A stretch of DNA of 37,685 bases from Richelia sp. SL_2_1 (GCA_012033205.1 JAAUSO010000060.1:1-37685); one strand, 5' to 3'; shown: positions 8,496-17,782, counted from the first letter of the stretch. Translations and numbers: made by a program. The notes: generated by a model from the letters alone, not told the origin.

Positions 8496-9077
8496 TTATT
8501 GCATTGCCAGTCTAGAAGCAATTGCTTGACGTAACTGTTGAGGAAGTAATACACGGTTTACTGCATGAATTACTCCATTGCTAGCTGCAATATTTGCATC
8601 GGTAACGCTAGCATCATTTACAATTACTCTTTCGGGAGTTACGCGAACTGCTACTCCACCATATAAAGTATCTACAGTACCAGTTTGTAATTGATTAGAA
8701 GTGACTGTACCTTGTACTACGTGATAACTGAGAACTTGACGTAATAAATCTCTATTTTCTGGTTGGAGAAGAAATTCTACTGCTCCTTCAGGTAAAGATT
8801 GTTCAAATGCTTGGTCAGTAGGAGCAAAAATAGTATAGGAACCATTTACAAGTGTATCTGATAAACCGGCTGCTTGTACTGCTTTGACAAGAGTTTCAAA
8901 GGAATCGTTTGCTACTGCTACTTCTACAAGATTTCTATTACTTGTTGACATTTGCATATTGCCCATATTGCCGTGATTATCGGCTCTAACTGGAACTGTT
9001 GCAAAAGCGCTGACACTGACTATACCAGTAATTACAGCAAGCTTTTTGAACAGTTGAGTTATATTGTGAGTATTCAT
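8496..9077 (-). CDS. Secreted fasciclin (FAS1) domain protein
   Basis: 193 residues from the ATG at 9077. The open frame continues upstream to a TTG at 9188, but those extra 37 residues would bury the signal peptide, so I reject them. The signal peptide (LFKKLAVITGIVSVSAFA) probably ends at VRA near residue 32. A single FAS1 domain covers about 55-190, with the H1 motif YTIFAPTDQAF, the YHVVQG segment and the H2-like GVIHAVNRVLLPQ. FAS1 domains mediate adhesion to proteins or polysaccharides. Cyanobacteria have several single-domain secreted versions, of uncertain role in the periplasm or outer layers. Confidence 0.9.
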   Translation of the reverse strand: MNTHNITQLFKKLAVITGIVSVSAFATVPVRADNHGNMGNMQMSTSNRNLVEVAVANDSFETLVKAVQAAGLSDTLVNGSYTIFAPTDQAFEQSLPEGAVEFLLQPENRDLLRQVLSYHVVQGTVTSNQLQTGTVDTLYGGVAVRVTPERVIVNDASVTDANIAASNGVIHAVNRVLLPQQLRQAIASRLAMQ

Positions 9078-9205
9078 AATTATGATTGCGAATGATTGCG
9101 AAATGTAACTTACCTCTGATGTTAGTAAAGATTTTTGAAGTTTGTATCCCCTTAGAGAACTAAGACTTTCGATAGAATAAATGATCAAGGAAAATTCTCT
9201 ATTTA

Positions 9206-9240
9206 CAATAAAAATAAAAATAAAAATAAAAATAAAAATC
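9206..9240. repeat. Hexamer A/T repeat
   Basis: About six copies of an AAAAAT hexamer lie upstream of the fasciclin gene. This is one of the few tandem arrays in the window with period six (another is CAATTT near 4277-4300). Confidence 0.8.
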
Positions 9241-9269
9241 TTAATTGAAAAATATCAGTACACCTAACT

Positions 9270-9325
9270 ATTACCTATTACCGATTACCCATTACCCATT
9301 ACCGATTACCCATTACCCATTACCA
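9270..9325. repeat. Heptamer repeat, ATTACCC type, behind the DUF790 gene
   Basis: Eight units of ATTACC(T/G/C/A), GGGTAAT on the minus strand, start eight bases after the stop codon of the minus-strand DUF790 gene. The unit carries TAA on the sense strand of that gene and no stop triplet on the other. Confidence 0.92.
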
Positions 9326-9333
9326 AATAACAT

Positions 9334-10548
9334 TTAATCTAATACAGCTAATACAGATTTCGGTAATAATTTATCTTTAAACCAAACGATTTTCGCGGGG
9401 ACATTATCTAATTTTACTCCGGCTTTTTCTAAGTTTAAACGCTCGGAAATTGCCAATATTAAATCGTTGCGTTCGGCGCTTCTAACCTGGTAAAATTTCT
9501 TTTGTAAATATTCAGGTCGCCAATATCCAACTATTTCTAATAAATAGGTTCTACCATCGGGATGAACTAAGCGAAAATCGGGAATCATCACGCTACCGGG
9601 AATCGGGATTAAATCAACTTCACGCTCTAATACCCATTCTGTTTTTGCGGAATTCCATTTATCAACAAAAGACTCTTCTAACATACTATCGTAAGGTTTT
9701 CCTGGTGGATAGTGAGACACTAAACCGCATTCAGAATTCAGGGTAAAACGTTTGCTTGTCGAGTTACCAGAATAAACATCACGGGTTTGTAATGTTGCTG
9801 CTAAACTCCATTTTGTCACGTGAAGTAAAGCCGGAATTAACTTGGCGATCGCCAATCCGTATCTTGTACTAGGATTAAATAAACTAGTCGGACCATCAAC
9901 TGTAATTGTAAACCCATGGTCGGCATCTCCTTCGATATAAGACATTAATTGAAATAACTTAAGATAGCGAAATAAAATTTTATATTCACCGGGAGTATTG
10001 CGATGAGCGTTGAGAATTAACTGACTAGCTTTATAGAAAACACCTTGAGTTTGGGAAATATTATATCTATGTAATAAAGCGGATGGTGTCGGAGTATCAA
10101 AAGCGGTTAAAATTTTATTTTCATTCAAGTCAGCATATAAACCTTTACTAACTTGTTCGGGTAAAACTTCTCGTTCTAATTCGTGAGTTAATTCATCAGC
10201 AATTTTTTTTAAAGTAAACTTTGCAGTATCACGACTGGGAACAGATTTTGCAGCACTAGCAAATACCCTTTCTCGTAACATTGGAGGTTCTAAAGGACTT
10301 ACTACCTCAAAAGTAGAAAAACTGCTTTTTAAAATATAAGCCAAACCTCTTTTGATTTTATAATCTGTACTATCTCCTTCCATTTCTGAAAGTTGACGTT
10401 CAAGTTCACCGTATCGTTCACCAACAGCTTTTTTAAAGCAATCAATTAACTCTATAGCTAATTGTAAATGTAATTGATCAATATTTAATCGTTTGGGAAT
10501 TATTTGCTCACCATTTTGACGAAAAATCAGTAAATCAGATGGTAACAT
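9334..10548 (-). CDS. DUF790 protein, Bax1-like nuclease partner of XPB helicase
   Basis: 404 residues of the DUF790 family. Its founding member Bax1 binds the archaeal XPB helicase and is a structure-specific nuclease. The N-terminal LPSDLLIFRQNGEQIIPKRL is typical of the family. The C-terminal domain has a PD-(D/E)xK-like arrangement: IPDF with Asp324, then LLEIVGYWRPEY with Glu338, then Lys350/351. The gene lies immediately downstream of an XPB-like helicase on the same strand (gap 259 bases, filled with heptamer repeats and a palindrome), which matches the Bax1-XPB pairing. Inference: the two act together in DNA unwinding and incision, probably in repair. The start ATG at 10548 gives the full family N terminus. 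Confidence 0.85.
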   Translation of the reverse strand: MLPSDLLIFRQNGEQIIPKRLNIDQLHLQLAIELIDCFKKAVGERYGELERQLSEMEGDSTDYKIKRGLAYILKSSFSTFEVVSPLEPPMLRERVFASAAKSVPSRDTAKFTLKKIADELTHELEREVLPEQVSKGLYADLNENKILTAFDTPTPSALLHRYNISQTQGVFYKASQLILNAHRNTPGEYKILFRYLKLFQLMSYIEGDADHGFTITVDGPTSLFNPSTRYGLAIAKLIPALLHVTKWSLAATLQTRDVYSGNSTSKRFTLNSECGLVSHYPPGKPYDSMLEESFVDKWNSAKTEWVLEREVDLIPIPGSVMIPDFRLVHPDGRTYLLEIVGYWRPEYLQKKFYQVRSAERNDLILAISERLNLEKAGVKLDNVPAKIVWFKDKLLPKSVLAVLD

Positions 10549-10555
10549 TAATACA

Positions 10556-10595
10556 GGTTAGAGGTTAGAGGTTAGAGGTTAGAGGTTAGAGGTTA
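10556..10595. repeat. Heptamer repeat, GGTTAGA type
   Basis: Nearly six units of GGTTAGA lie seven bases upstream of the DUF790 start codon, inside the helicase-DUF790 gap. Here the array sits at a start rather than a stop. Confidence 0.92.
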
Positions 10596-10726
10596 CTAGA
10601 AACGAGAACCGTTGCGTCTCTACAACCCGTCAAAACTAATGAAAATAACTAGTACAATATGGCGTAAATATCTATACTATTTAAAACATAAATGTTAGTC
10701 CTCTTAAGAGAACTTTCACTATTAGA

Positions 10727-10745
10727 CAGGGACTTATAGTCCCTG
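10727..10745. repeat. Perfect palindrome in the helicase-DUF790 gap
   Basis: CAGGGACT-TAT-AGTCCCTG, 8-bp perfect arms with a 3-base loop. A second palindrome, CTCTTAAGAG, lies at 10701-10710. The stem could end or slow transcription between the two genes, but no T run follows on the minus strand. It resembles dispersed GGGACT/AGTCCC hairpins of cyanobacterial genomes. Confidence 0.6.
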
Positions 10746-10807
10746 GCAGTTTAAGTATTTACAATAGTATATTTATTTGCGCCGAGCGGTACTAGTAATT
10801 ATAACTT

Positions 10808-12346
10808 CTAATCTTGATCCGATTCATCCCAAATATTCATTTGTTTGTGAGGTTTCTTAGTAGAATATTTACTATCCGAAGACTTTTCAGCGGCTTTATA
10901 AGTTCTTCCTCTACCAGTTCCATATATCACCTGCAATCCTTCACCTTTGCGCTCTCTGTGTTTAGATGGTTGTTCTTTTTCAACTCCCCTACGTCTTTCC
11001 GAAGTTCTTTCTTCACTGGTATTTTCCGCAATTACTTCATATAAAATTGCTCGTTTATTTTTCATATTTCCTTTCCTTAATACTCTTCCTAATCTTTGAA
11101 TGTACTCCCGTGCTGAACCCGTACCAGATAAAATAATCGCAATACTTGCAGATGGTACATCTACACCTTCATTTAACACATGGGAAGCAACTAAAGATTT
11201 ATATTCACCTTCCTTAAATTTAGTTAGTATTTCATGTCTTTCCTTTACCGGAGTTTGATGAGTGATTGCCGGAATTAAAAACTCTTGAGAAATTCGATAA
11301 ACAGTAATATTATCAGCCGTAAAAATTAATATTCTTTCTGAATAATGCTTTGTTAATAAATCCGTTAAAATTCTAATTTTTCCATCAGTACCCAAAGCGA
11401 TTTCCTTGGCTTCACGATGAGCTAACATGGCACGTCTACCAGATTGCGAACGCGCACTCATTTGGACAAATTTTTGCCAACCTTGAATGCTTCCCAAGGA
11501 GATTTTGGAATCTTTTAAAAAATTGTTGCGGGTTTGGATCAATTCGTTATATCTTTCCCGTTCTTTATGGGATAATTTAACTTTAATTTGGACAATTTCG
11601 TGTTCTGCTAAAGCCTTTCCCGCTAAATCTTCGGCTCTTTTACGATATACTTCCCTACCAATAAGATAATTCAAATCAGCGTGTTTTCCATCGGTACGTT
11701 CGGGTGTTGCACTCAATCCTAAACGATAAGGTGCAATCGAAAATTCAGCGATAACTTTATTAAAATCAGTTGGTAAATGATGACACTCATCAAAAATAAT
11801 TAAAGCATATTGATTTCCTAAAGTTTCGGCATGAATTGCGGCACTATCATAAGTAGAAACTAGTATAGGAGTTCTATCCCTTGAACCACCACCGAGTAAA
11901 CCTATTTTGACATCGGGGAAAGCAGCTTCTAAATGAGCGTACCACTGATGCATTAAATCCAAAGTTGGGACTACAATTAATGTCGTGCGTGGGGTAGATT
12001 CCATCGCTAACTGTGCTAAATAAGTTTTCCCGGCTGCGGTGGGAAGCACAACAACTCCTTGTCTTTTAGCTAATTTCCAAGCCTTTAAAGCTTCACTTTG
12101 ATGGGGATAAGGTTCCATGACTAAACCAGGATTCATTTCAACAGGATAAAATGCTTTAGCCTCATCAATAAAATCCGTTTGCTCTGCTTGTAGAGTTTCT
12201 ACCAAACGGCGATATTCAATCGCTTTAATGCGGAATTTCTCTACTCTATCATCCCATGTTGCAAAATCCATCCATGCCTTACCTCCTGGTGGTGGATGTA
12301 AAATTAATGTACCGCGATTAAATGTCAGTTTGGGTATGCGAACCAT
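10808..12346 (-). CDS. XPB/Rad25-like superfamily 2 DNA helicase
   Basis: 512 residues. Motifs in order: Q-region YPHQSEAL, Walker A PTAAGKT (102-108, Lys107), motif II DECH (186-189), motif III SAT (212-214), and motif VI QRLGRVLRKG near 430. The N-terminal segment (FNRGTLIL...) and the region after SATPERTDG..LNYLIG resemble the damage-recognition and RED/thumb regions of archaeal-type XPB rather than UvrB or RecG. XPB enzymes open DNA at lesions with 3'-5' polarity. The highly charged C-terminal tail (about 450-512) may be the contact to the DUF790/Bax1-like nuclease encoded next. The ATG at 12346 is preceded by no obvious Shine-Dalgarno. Confidence 0.86.
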   Translation of the reverse strand: MVRIPKLTFNRGTLILHPPPGGKAWMDFATWDDRVEKFRIKAIEYRRLVETLQAEQTDFIDEAKAFYPVEMNPGLVMEPYPHQSEALKAWKLAKRQGVVVLPTAAGKTYLAQLAMESTPRTTLIVVPTLDLMHQWYAHLEAAFPDVKIGLLGGGSRDRTPILVSTYDSAAIHAETLGNQYALIIFDECHHLPTDFNKVIAEFSIAPYRLGLSATPERTDGKHADLNYLIGREVYRKRAEDLAGKALAEHEIVQIKVKLSHKERERYNELIQTRNNFLKDSKISLGSIQGWQKFVQMSARSQSGRRAMLAHREAKEIALGTDGKIRILTDLLTKHYSERILIFTADNITVYRISQEFLIPAITHQTPVKERHEILTKFKEGEYKSLVASHVLNEGVDVPSASIAIILSGTGSAREYIQRLGRVLRKGNMKNKRAILYEVIAENTSEERTSERRRGVEKEQPSKHRERKGEGLQVIYGTGRGRTYKAAEKSSDSKYSTKKPHKQMNIWDESDQD

Positions 12347-12732
12347 TTAGAGTTTTCCCAACTCTTTGATACTTTTACTAATAACTCATAATGGTGCATA
12401 AATAATCACCAAAATTGAAATTATATTCCCAAAATAAATTCAATAAATTGATAATTTTTACGAAAAATTACATAAACATTCGAGGATAAATGTTTATTAT
12501 ACAACTTTAATAAACATGGAAATACTGAAAATATTTCAGACTTAATACTCCATCCGTGATGTTTCTTGTTGTAACGAATTAAAAAATAATTGGGAGAAAT
12601 AAGACAAATAAAAAGCTCAAAACCTGACAAAATCAATTTTTAACAATCGGAAATTCCAAATCGGTTAGCCATCTAGTTAATTAACTATTACAATTAAAAG
12701 TAATAAACACGTTGATTATAATAATTATTAAA
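12347..12732. other. AT-rich intergenic region between helicase and TPR gene
   Basis: 386 bases separate the divergent helicase and TPR genes. There is an open frame on the minus strand (12421-12636), but its composition (low complexity, hydrophobic/aromatic) and lack of a start context argue against a gene. I see no repeats or RNA gene. Promoters for both flanking genes are expected here, but I cannot point to convincing boxes. Confidence 0.4.
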
Positions 12733-14579
12733 GTGTCTGAATCTGTGCCATTACGGGATAAATATCTAGCCTTAATCGATGAAATTGTCCAAGCTACCCT
12801 CAAGGGCAAAATTAGTTCTCAAGGGCAAGTGTATCAAATGCTGCTTAAGGGTATTTCCGTGGGGACGGGAGAAGTATTTGAATTAGTCTTGAGCGAAAAT
12901 TTGGATTCTACTCAGCGACGGGTGGATGGTGAAACTGATGAATTGAAAAAGCTAAGATAACCCGTAGTTTAAGAGCATTAAAAACGATTCAAAGTCAATG
13001 GAAACGAGTAGAAGAACAAAATAAGGCTACAGAATCAATTTTATCTGCTGTCAGGGAAATTACCACATCACCAGAGAATGAACGTTTAACGATATTTTTG
13101 CGCGTTACCGATCCTAATAGTAAACAACCTTTAAATCAAAAACAACTCCAACAGTTAGCAAAATCGCTACAGCAAAATGTAGAGACTTTTAACTTAAAAT
13201 CTTTAGAGGAATTTTCTCAAGGTATCGCTCGTGGTATTAGTTCGTGTGAGAAAGTGCAACAGCATTTGATAAGCTGGATGTATGAACAAAATCGCTCTTC
13301 GATCGGATTTGCTGGAGTATCCGAAGAAAGTGGCCCTTGGACAACTTGGGCAAAACAAGTTGATGGAGAGTTTAGTAAAGAATTATTTCGTATTTTAGCA
13401 AAACAACAATCTCCTGTAGAATTTGCACGCAATCAACGGATTTTTAATCTGAGTGATTGGGTTGAATTAACTTTAATTTTACAATTTTTACAGCGAGGAT
13501 TAGTTAATTGGTTTGACCAACAAGCTTACAATGTTAAAGCTGGTTCAAACTTATCAATTTCGACTTATTTAACCTTTGCTGTAATTTGGAGTCAGTTAGG
13601 AAACGGTTTTGGTGCCGATACTGCTTATGGTAGTGCTGCATGGCAAATAGTCTTACAAATATTGCGTAACTTTTCACAAAGACCGTATTTTCCTTTGTAT
13701 GGTGGAATCGTTGCTTCTTTTTCAGGTAATTATTTAAAAGATGCACTTTCCTATTTAGATGAACCTTTACGAAGAGTTGAGGGAACCCAGGAAAAGGCGA
13801 GGATTTTGACGATTTTGGGTTATTCTCAAAGAGCATTAGGACAATATGAAAGTTCGGTGAATTTTCATCAACAAGCTTTAGAAATAGCCCGGAATTTTGG
13901 AGATAGAGCTTGTGAAGTGGCGAATTTAAATCATCTGAGTCGTAGTTATGTTGATCAGAAAAACTATGCGGAAGCGATAAATAATTCTCAACGTGCTTTA
14001 ATATTAAGTAGACAAACTGGAGATAAAATTTCTGAAGCAAATGCTTTAGCGAATTTGGGTAACAGTGAAGTCATGCAGGCTCATTTGTCGTCAGCAGAAT
14101 CAGAAACTTATGAAATGGCAATAAATTATCTGCAACAAGGTTTGAATTTATCAGAAAAGTTGGGTGATTTACAAAGTAAAGCTTTATGTTTGAGTAGTTT
14201 GGGTATAGCTTATTTAGTCACAGAGAAACCAGCAGATGCAATTAAATATTTAGAAGAAGGTTTTAAGACTGCACAAACTTCGGGAGATTTGTATTTACAA
14301 GGTTTAAATTTAACAAATTTAGCCGAAGCAAATTATAGTTTAGCTAGTTTTGAAAGAGCGATTTACACAGCTTCATTAGGAATGTATATACTCAATCAAA
14401 TTGCTTCACGAGAATGGTATAAACCAGCTAAATTACTATCAACTTTACAAAATCAGTTGGGAGAATCGGTTTTTAAAAACTTATTAGGGAATAATCGTCC
14501 TAAGATAATTACTTTTATTGGAGTTGATGGATATGATTATATTCCGCAGTTGATTGAAGAGTATAGAAATAATTCGTAA
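12733..14579 (+). pseudogene. Tetratricopeptide-repeat protein with a single-base frame break
   Basis: The first part (12733-12960, GTG start MSESVPLRDKYLALIDEI) ends at a TAA just after a poly-A run (12946-12950). The sequence continues as coding DNA in the -1 frame: KITRSLRALKTIQSQW is readable from 12954 and runs into 13098-14579 without a start codon of its own (13098 is a TTG inside homologous sequence). Adding one A restores one frame of exactly 615 codons. The N-terminal third is a helical, coiled-coil-like region. The C-terminal half has about five TPR units between residues 340 and 560 (for example ALGQYESSVNFHQQALEIA). TPRs bind partner proteins, and the partner is unknown. Either a recent inactivating deletion, an assembly error, or slippage-corrected expression. 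Confidence 0.75.
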
Positions 14580-14952
14580 TTAAATAGACATCTCCGACAA
14601 AGAATGTAGAGACGCTCATAGTATCGCGTCTCTACAAAAATTTGGATTGAATATAGATTCTTCAACTAAATTAGAAGTTATCTTGAATAAGTTGTCGCGC
14701 ATTTAATTTGTATTTTTTTCGCGGGCAGGATGCCCGCACTACAAAACTTTAATAAAATTTGAATATACACAAATTAAAGGATTTTTAGCTTAACTCTTGC
14801 TCTGGGTTATTACCTGTTATCCTTGGCGTTAAAATCTTCAATCTTAATGAAATTGCTAACAATCATTAGGTGACTTTGTAATTAGATTCTGTTTACTCTA
14901 AAAGTGTATTAGCTGTACTGGTAATCTACTCTAGATATTAATCACGAGAAAC
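14580..14952. other. Intergenic region with two palindromes
   Basis: 373 bases with no gene. It contains TGTAGAGACGC / GCGTCTCTACA (14605-14615 and 14626-14636, 11-bp perfect arms, 10-base loop), which may mark the end of the TPR transcript, and GCGGGCA-GGA-TGCCCGC (14721-14737). Neither stem has a clear U tract. Related TGTAGAGACG copies occur near 10610 and 32780. The promoter of the serine hydrolase gene should lie in the last 150 bases. Confidence 0.6.
14605..14636. repeat. GTAGAGACGC inverted repeat
   Basis: Perfect 11-bp arms around a 10-base loop, 26 bases after the TPR gene stop. Half-copies or imperfect copies recur at about 10614-10624 and 32780-32812, so this is a small dispersed palindromic family. 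Confidence 0.7.
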
Positions 14953-16227
14953 ATGAAACCTATCTACATCACAGCAATTTCCATTAGTTATGCAGCAACT
15001 ATAATTTTAGGTACAACACAACTCCAAGCCAATACCTTGAATAATCATGAAAGCAAGAAAGCCTCCCTACACAAATTATTAACAAAAATCAAACCGGATT
15101 CCTATATTACTCTTTCTCAACGTCAGATTTTAGACAAACGTTTTATAAATAATAAAATAAATCATAAATCTGTATCTCCAGAAGTCGCTGATAAGCTGCA
15201 AACAGCCCTGGATAAAACTATAGAAAAAGATGGTGTAGGTGCATCTGTAAAAATAATTAGTCCTTTAGGAAAATGGGTTACGACTAGCGGAGTTTCTAAC
15301 TTAGAAACCCAAACTTCAGTAGAATCAGGAGATAAATTTCAAATTGGTAGTATCACTAAAACATTTACCGCAGTCGTAGTATTAAAGTTAGCCGAAGAAG
15401 GTAAATTATCATTGGATGATACTTTAGAAAAATGGCTTCCCGAAATTGCTCAAAATATTCCCGATGGTAATGATATTACAATTCGTCAATTATTAAATGG
15501 TAGTAGCGGTATTTACGATGTGATAGAAAATATCAATACCCCACTTTATCAAGAAATTCTGAAAAATCCTCGAAGAGAATGGAAGCCAGAAGAATTAATT
15601 GTATATGCTGAGGGCAAAGAACGTCAAGAATGGGTATATCCTAACACGGGTTTTTTCATAGCAGGAATGATAATTGAAAAGGCTACAAATTCAACTATTG
15701 CAACAGAAATTAGACGTTTAATCAGTGAACCATTAGGGTTAAAAAATACCTTTTTTTATACAGAAGAAATACCTGGAAAATTAGTAAAAGGTTATATAGA
15801 TATTCCTCCTGGTGATGGTAAACTCGATGATGTTAGTTTTGTAAATATTTCCTTTGCTGGTGCTTCTGGAGGATTAATTTCTAATCCTGAAGATGTGACA
15901 AAGTTTTTTCAAGCATTACTGGGTGGTAAATTACTTAAACGTCATTCTTTTCAAGAGATGTTTACTTTTATAGATACCAAAGAAACAAATATTAATCGTC
16001 GTTATGGATTAGGAATTCAACTTGTCGAAGCTGAAACTTCTGAACTAGGAAAGTTTACTTTTATTGGTCATGGTGGTACTATTCCTTCTGGATTCGGTGC
16101 GGGTATGTGGGTATATCCAGAATTTGCTGTGCAGTTAGTTTATTCTGAAAATAAACAGCCTGGAAGTAATATTCCGTTAACAATATTAGAAACTTTATCT
16201 CAAATTAATTCCCTGGAAAAAACATAA
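14953..16227 (+). CDS. Secreted serine hydrolase, class C beta-lactamase / DD-peptidase family
   Basis: 424 residues. A signal peptide (MKPIYITAISISYAATIILG) probably ends near QANT (residue ~28). The beta-lactamase-fold domain (about 80-410) carries all three active-site motifs: S-x-x-K as SITK with nucleophile Ser133 and Lys136, Y-x-N as YPN with Tyr229, and the third box as HGG at His373. The family contains D-alanyl-D-alanine carboxypeptidases, class C beta-lactamases and esterases. Motif content alone does not separate these, though HGG rather than KTG fits the DD-peptidase/esterase branch (for example the Streptomyces R61 type). Probably acts in the periplasm. It converges with the histidine kinase gene, with one base between their ends. 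Confidence 0.88.
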   Translation: MKPIYITAISISYAATIILGTTQLQANTLNNHESKKASLHKLLTKIKPDSYITLSQRQILDKRFINNKINHKSVSPEVADKLQTALDKTIEKDGVGASVKIISPLGKWVTTSGVSNLETQTSVESGDKFQIGSITKTFTAVVVLKLAEEGKLSLDDTLEKWLPEIAQNIPDGNDITIRQLLNGSSGIYDVIENINTPLYQEILKNPRREWKPEELIVYAEGKERQEWVYPNTGFFIAGMIIEKATNSTIATEIRRLISEPLGLKNTFFYTEEIPGKLVKGYIDIPPGDGKLDDVSFVNISFAGASGGLISNPEDVTKFFQALLGGKLLKRHSFQEMFTFIDTKETNINRRYGLGIQLVEAETSELGKFTFIGHGGTIPSGFGAGMWVYPEFAVQLVYSENKQPGSNIPLTILETLSQINSLEKT

Positions 16228-16228
16228 T

Positions 16229-17164
16229 TTAACAAAACGGAATTAACACTTGAATATGAGTACCTTTCATTTCCTTACTGTTAATAATCATCTCTCCTGC
16301 TAAAACATCTACACGCTCTTGCATTCCTTTTAAACCAAAACCAGTATGGGGAGAATTGAGATTAAAACCTTTACCATTATCAATAATTTCCAGAACTATA
16401 TTATTAAACTTTGTTTCTCCCCGCAAAATAACTTGAGATGCTGATGCGTTTTTTTGAATATTAGTCAATCCTTCTTTAGCAATACAATACAATTGATGGG
16501 CAGTTTGTAATGGTAGATTTGGTAATTTGATTTCCAGAGAAATTTGTAAACTCTGATTTTGTTGTACTTGTTCAACTAAAGTTTGTAAAGCCTCATTCAA
16601 ATTAAAAGTAGAATCACGCATTGTGCGTACAGCACGCCTTACTTCTACCAAACATTGAGAAGAAAGTTGTTTACAAGTCTCCAGAGTTTGTAAAGCGTTT
16701 TCCGGTTGACGTTTTGCTAATGTGTTCGCTAATTCTAACTGTACATCCAGAGTAGTTAAAGAATGTCCCAAAGAATCATGAATATCACGAGCAATACGGT
16801 GTCTTTCTAACTTCGATGCTAAAGCTTCTACTTCCTGAGCTAATTTTTCCGCTTTTCTCCGGCTTTTTTGTTCCGCACGTGCAATGTAACAAAACATGAT
16901 CACGAAAACACACACTACCAAATAGTAACTGATACCAACAACTAAATTTACGGGAATCATGTATTCCAGAACATATATATCATTGAAATGCTTGAGTGCA
17001 TACTCTTTGACTCCATCAAATCGATAAATAAAGTTAGCTATGGATAAACCATTCCAAGCGATGCAACTAGCAATCACTGTAAATAATATATCTTTTCTAG
17101 TTAGTAAAAAACAGCTTTTACCAATGTAAAAATATACTAATAAATCAATACCCCAACCCATCAT
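16229..17164 (-). CDS. NarL-type sensor histidine kinase, probably N-terminally shortened
   Basis: 311 residues. Two or three hydrophobic segments (about 5-20, 27-45, 70-95), then a HisKA_3 dimerisation helix with the phospho-acceptor His129 in ARDIHDSLGHS, and a HATPase_c domain (about 205-311) with DNGKGF and GFGLKGMQERV. The kinase would autophosphorylate and pass phosphate to a NarL/LuxR-type response regulator. Relatives usually have more membrane segments. Here an in-frame stop lies three codons upstream of the ATG (17171-17173), so no longer form is possible. The start codon overlaps the start codon of an opposite-strand gene, leaving no promoter. I infer that the 5' end was lost in a rearrangement. 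Confidence 0.8.
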   Translation of the reverse strand: MMGWGIDLLVYFYIGKSCFLLTRKDILFTVIASCIAWNGLSIANFIYRFDGVKEYALKHFNDIYVLEYMIPVNLVVGISYYLVVCVFVIMFCYIARAEQKSRRKAEKLAQEVEALASKLERHRIARDIHDSLGHSLTTLDVQLELANTLAKRQPENALQTLETCKQLSSQCLVEVRRAVRTMRDSTFNLNEALQTLVEQVQQNQSLQISLEIKLPNLPLQTAHQLYCIAKEGLTNIQKNASASQVILRGETKFNNIVLEIIDNGKGFNLNSPHTGFGLKGMQERVDVLAGEMIINSKEMKGTHIQVLIPFC

Positions 17165-17555
17165 GTATATTCAAAGTTTGGTGAGGATAAAATCCGAAAT
17201 TAATGGTTATCAAAAAGGATTTGTTGCTGCGGATAAAAACCTTTCAACTTCCGAGATGATGACGCGAATAAATTGGTCATTACAAGGATTAACTCATATC
17301 AAAGATATTCAAAAGATTAGTGATAATTTGCAACTCAAACCTGAGTGGCTAAGATTGTTGAATTTAGCATTTGGAGAAGCATTACAAGATAAAGCTATAG
17401 CCCAAGATATTCGTGTTTCAGAAAGAATGGTGCGTAACTATTGGCATCGATTACAACAAGTTCTTGATATTGATAGTGAAGAACTCAAAAGTCAAGGAAA
17501 AAATATGAGAATTGTTACTTTAAATAGAGCTAGAGAAGCCGGTTTAATTGATTGA
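17163..17555 (+). CDS. Response regulator fragment: DNA-binding C-terminal part
   Basis: 130 residues. The C-terminal half (about 55-130) has a helix-turn-helix resembling cyanobacterial response regulators: LLNLAFGEALQDKAIAQDI, SERMVRNYWHRLQQVL, and an ending RAREAGLID. The N-terminal part (INGYQKGFVAADKNLSTSE) looks like the last helix of a receiver domain, so the rest of that domain, with its phospho-Asp, is missing. Upstream, the same frame is closed by TAA at 17127, and the sequence there belongs to the kinase on the other strand. Possibly an expressed stand-alone DNA-binding protein, more likely a 5'-truncated regulator that once paired with a kinase such as its neighbour. Confidence 0.6.
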   Translation: MYIQSLVRIKSEINGYQKGFVAADKNLSTSEMMTRINWSLQGLTHIKDIQKISDNLQLKPEWLRLLNLAFGEALQDKAIAQDIRVSERMVRNYWHRLQQVLDIDSEELKSQGKNMRIVTLNRAREAGLID

Positions 17556-17575
17556 TTTGAATTTAAAATATCCAC

Positions 17576-17751
17576 CTTAATTAACATTTAAAACCATGAA
17601 CACACTAAATTCGATGAAACAAACTGATTTGATTTTCGTTGTTCAAAAATACTCAAACTACTTTAATTCTGTGGTCATTAAAAGATAAAAATAACAATCA
17701 TTGGCAAGGAATCATGATTATTAAACCTATTGAAGGTAATCAGAAACAATA
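17576..17751 (+). pseudogene. Possible gene remnant
   Basis: After the response regulator fragment, a short frame beginning MNTLNSMKQTDLIFVV runs to a poly-A stretch near 17646. The sequence then reads well in another frame as TTLILWSLKDKNNNHWQGI up to TAA at 17749. The two parts joined look protein-like, but there is no known family behind this call. Weak evidence. Confidence 0.25.
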
Positions 17752-17782
17752 AATTGTAAGCTGAATTTGAGTTTCTATTTCT

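Noticed and set aside
9078-9188. Longer start for the fasciclin protein (TTG at 9188)
   Set aside because: It would place 37 polar residues before a clear signal peptide.
12421-12636. 71-residue minus-strand frame in the helicase-TPR gap
   Set aside because: No family resemblance, no ribosome binding site, low-complexity AT-rich DNA.
12946-12952. Canonical programmed -1 frameshift site in the TPR gene
   Set aside because: The heptamer is G-AAA-AAG, not A-AAA-AAG, and I see no downstream stem. Simple base loss is more likely.
14721-14737. Intrinsic terminator GCGGGCA-GGA-TGCCCGC
   Set aside because: Strong stem but no T run on either strand after it; kept only as a palindrome.
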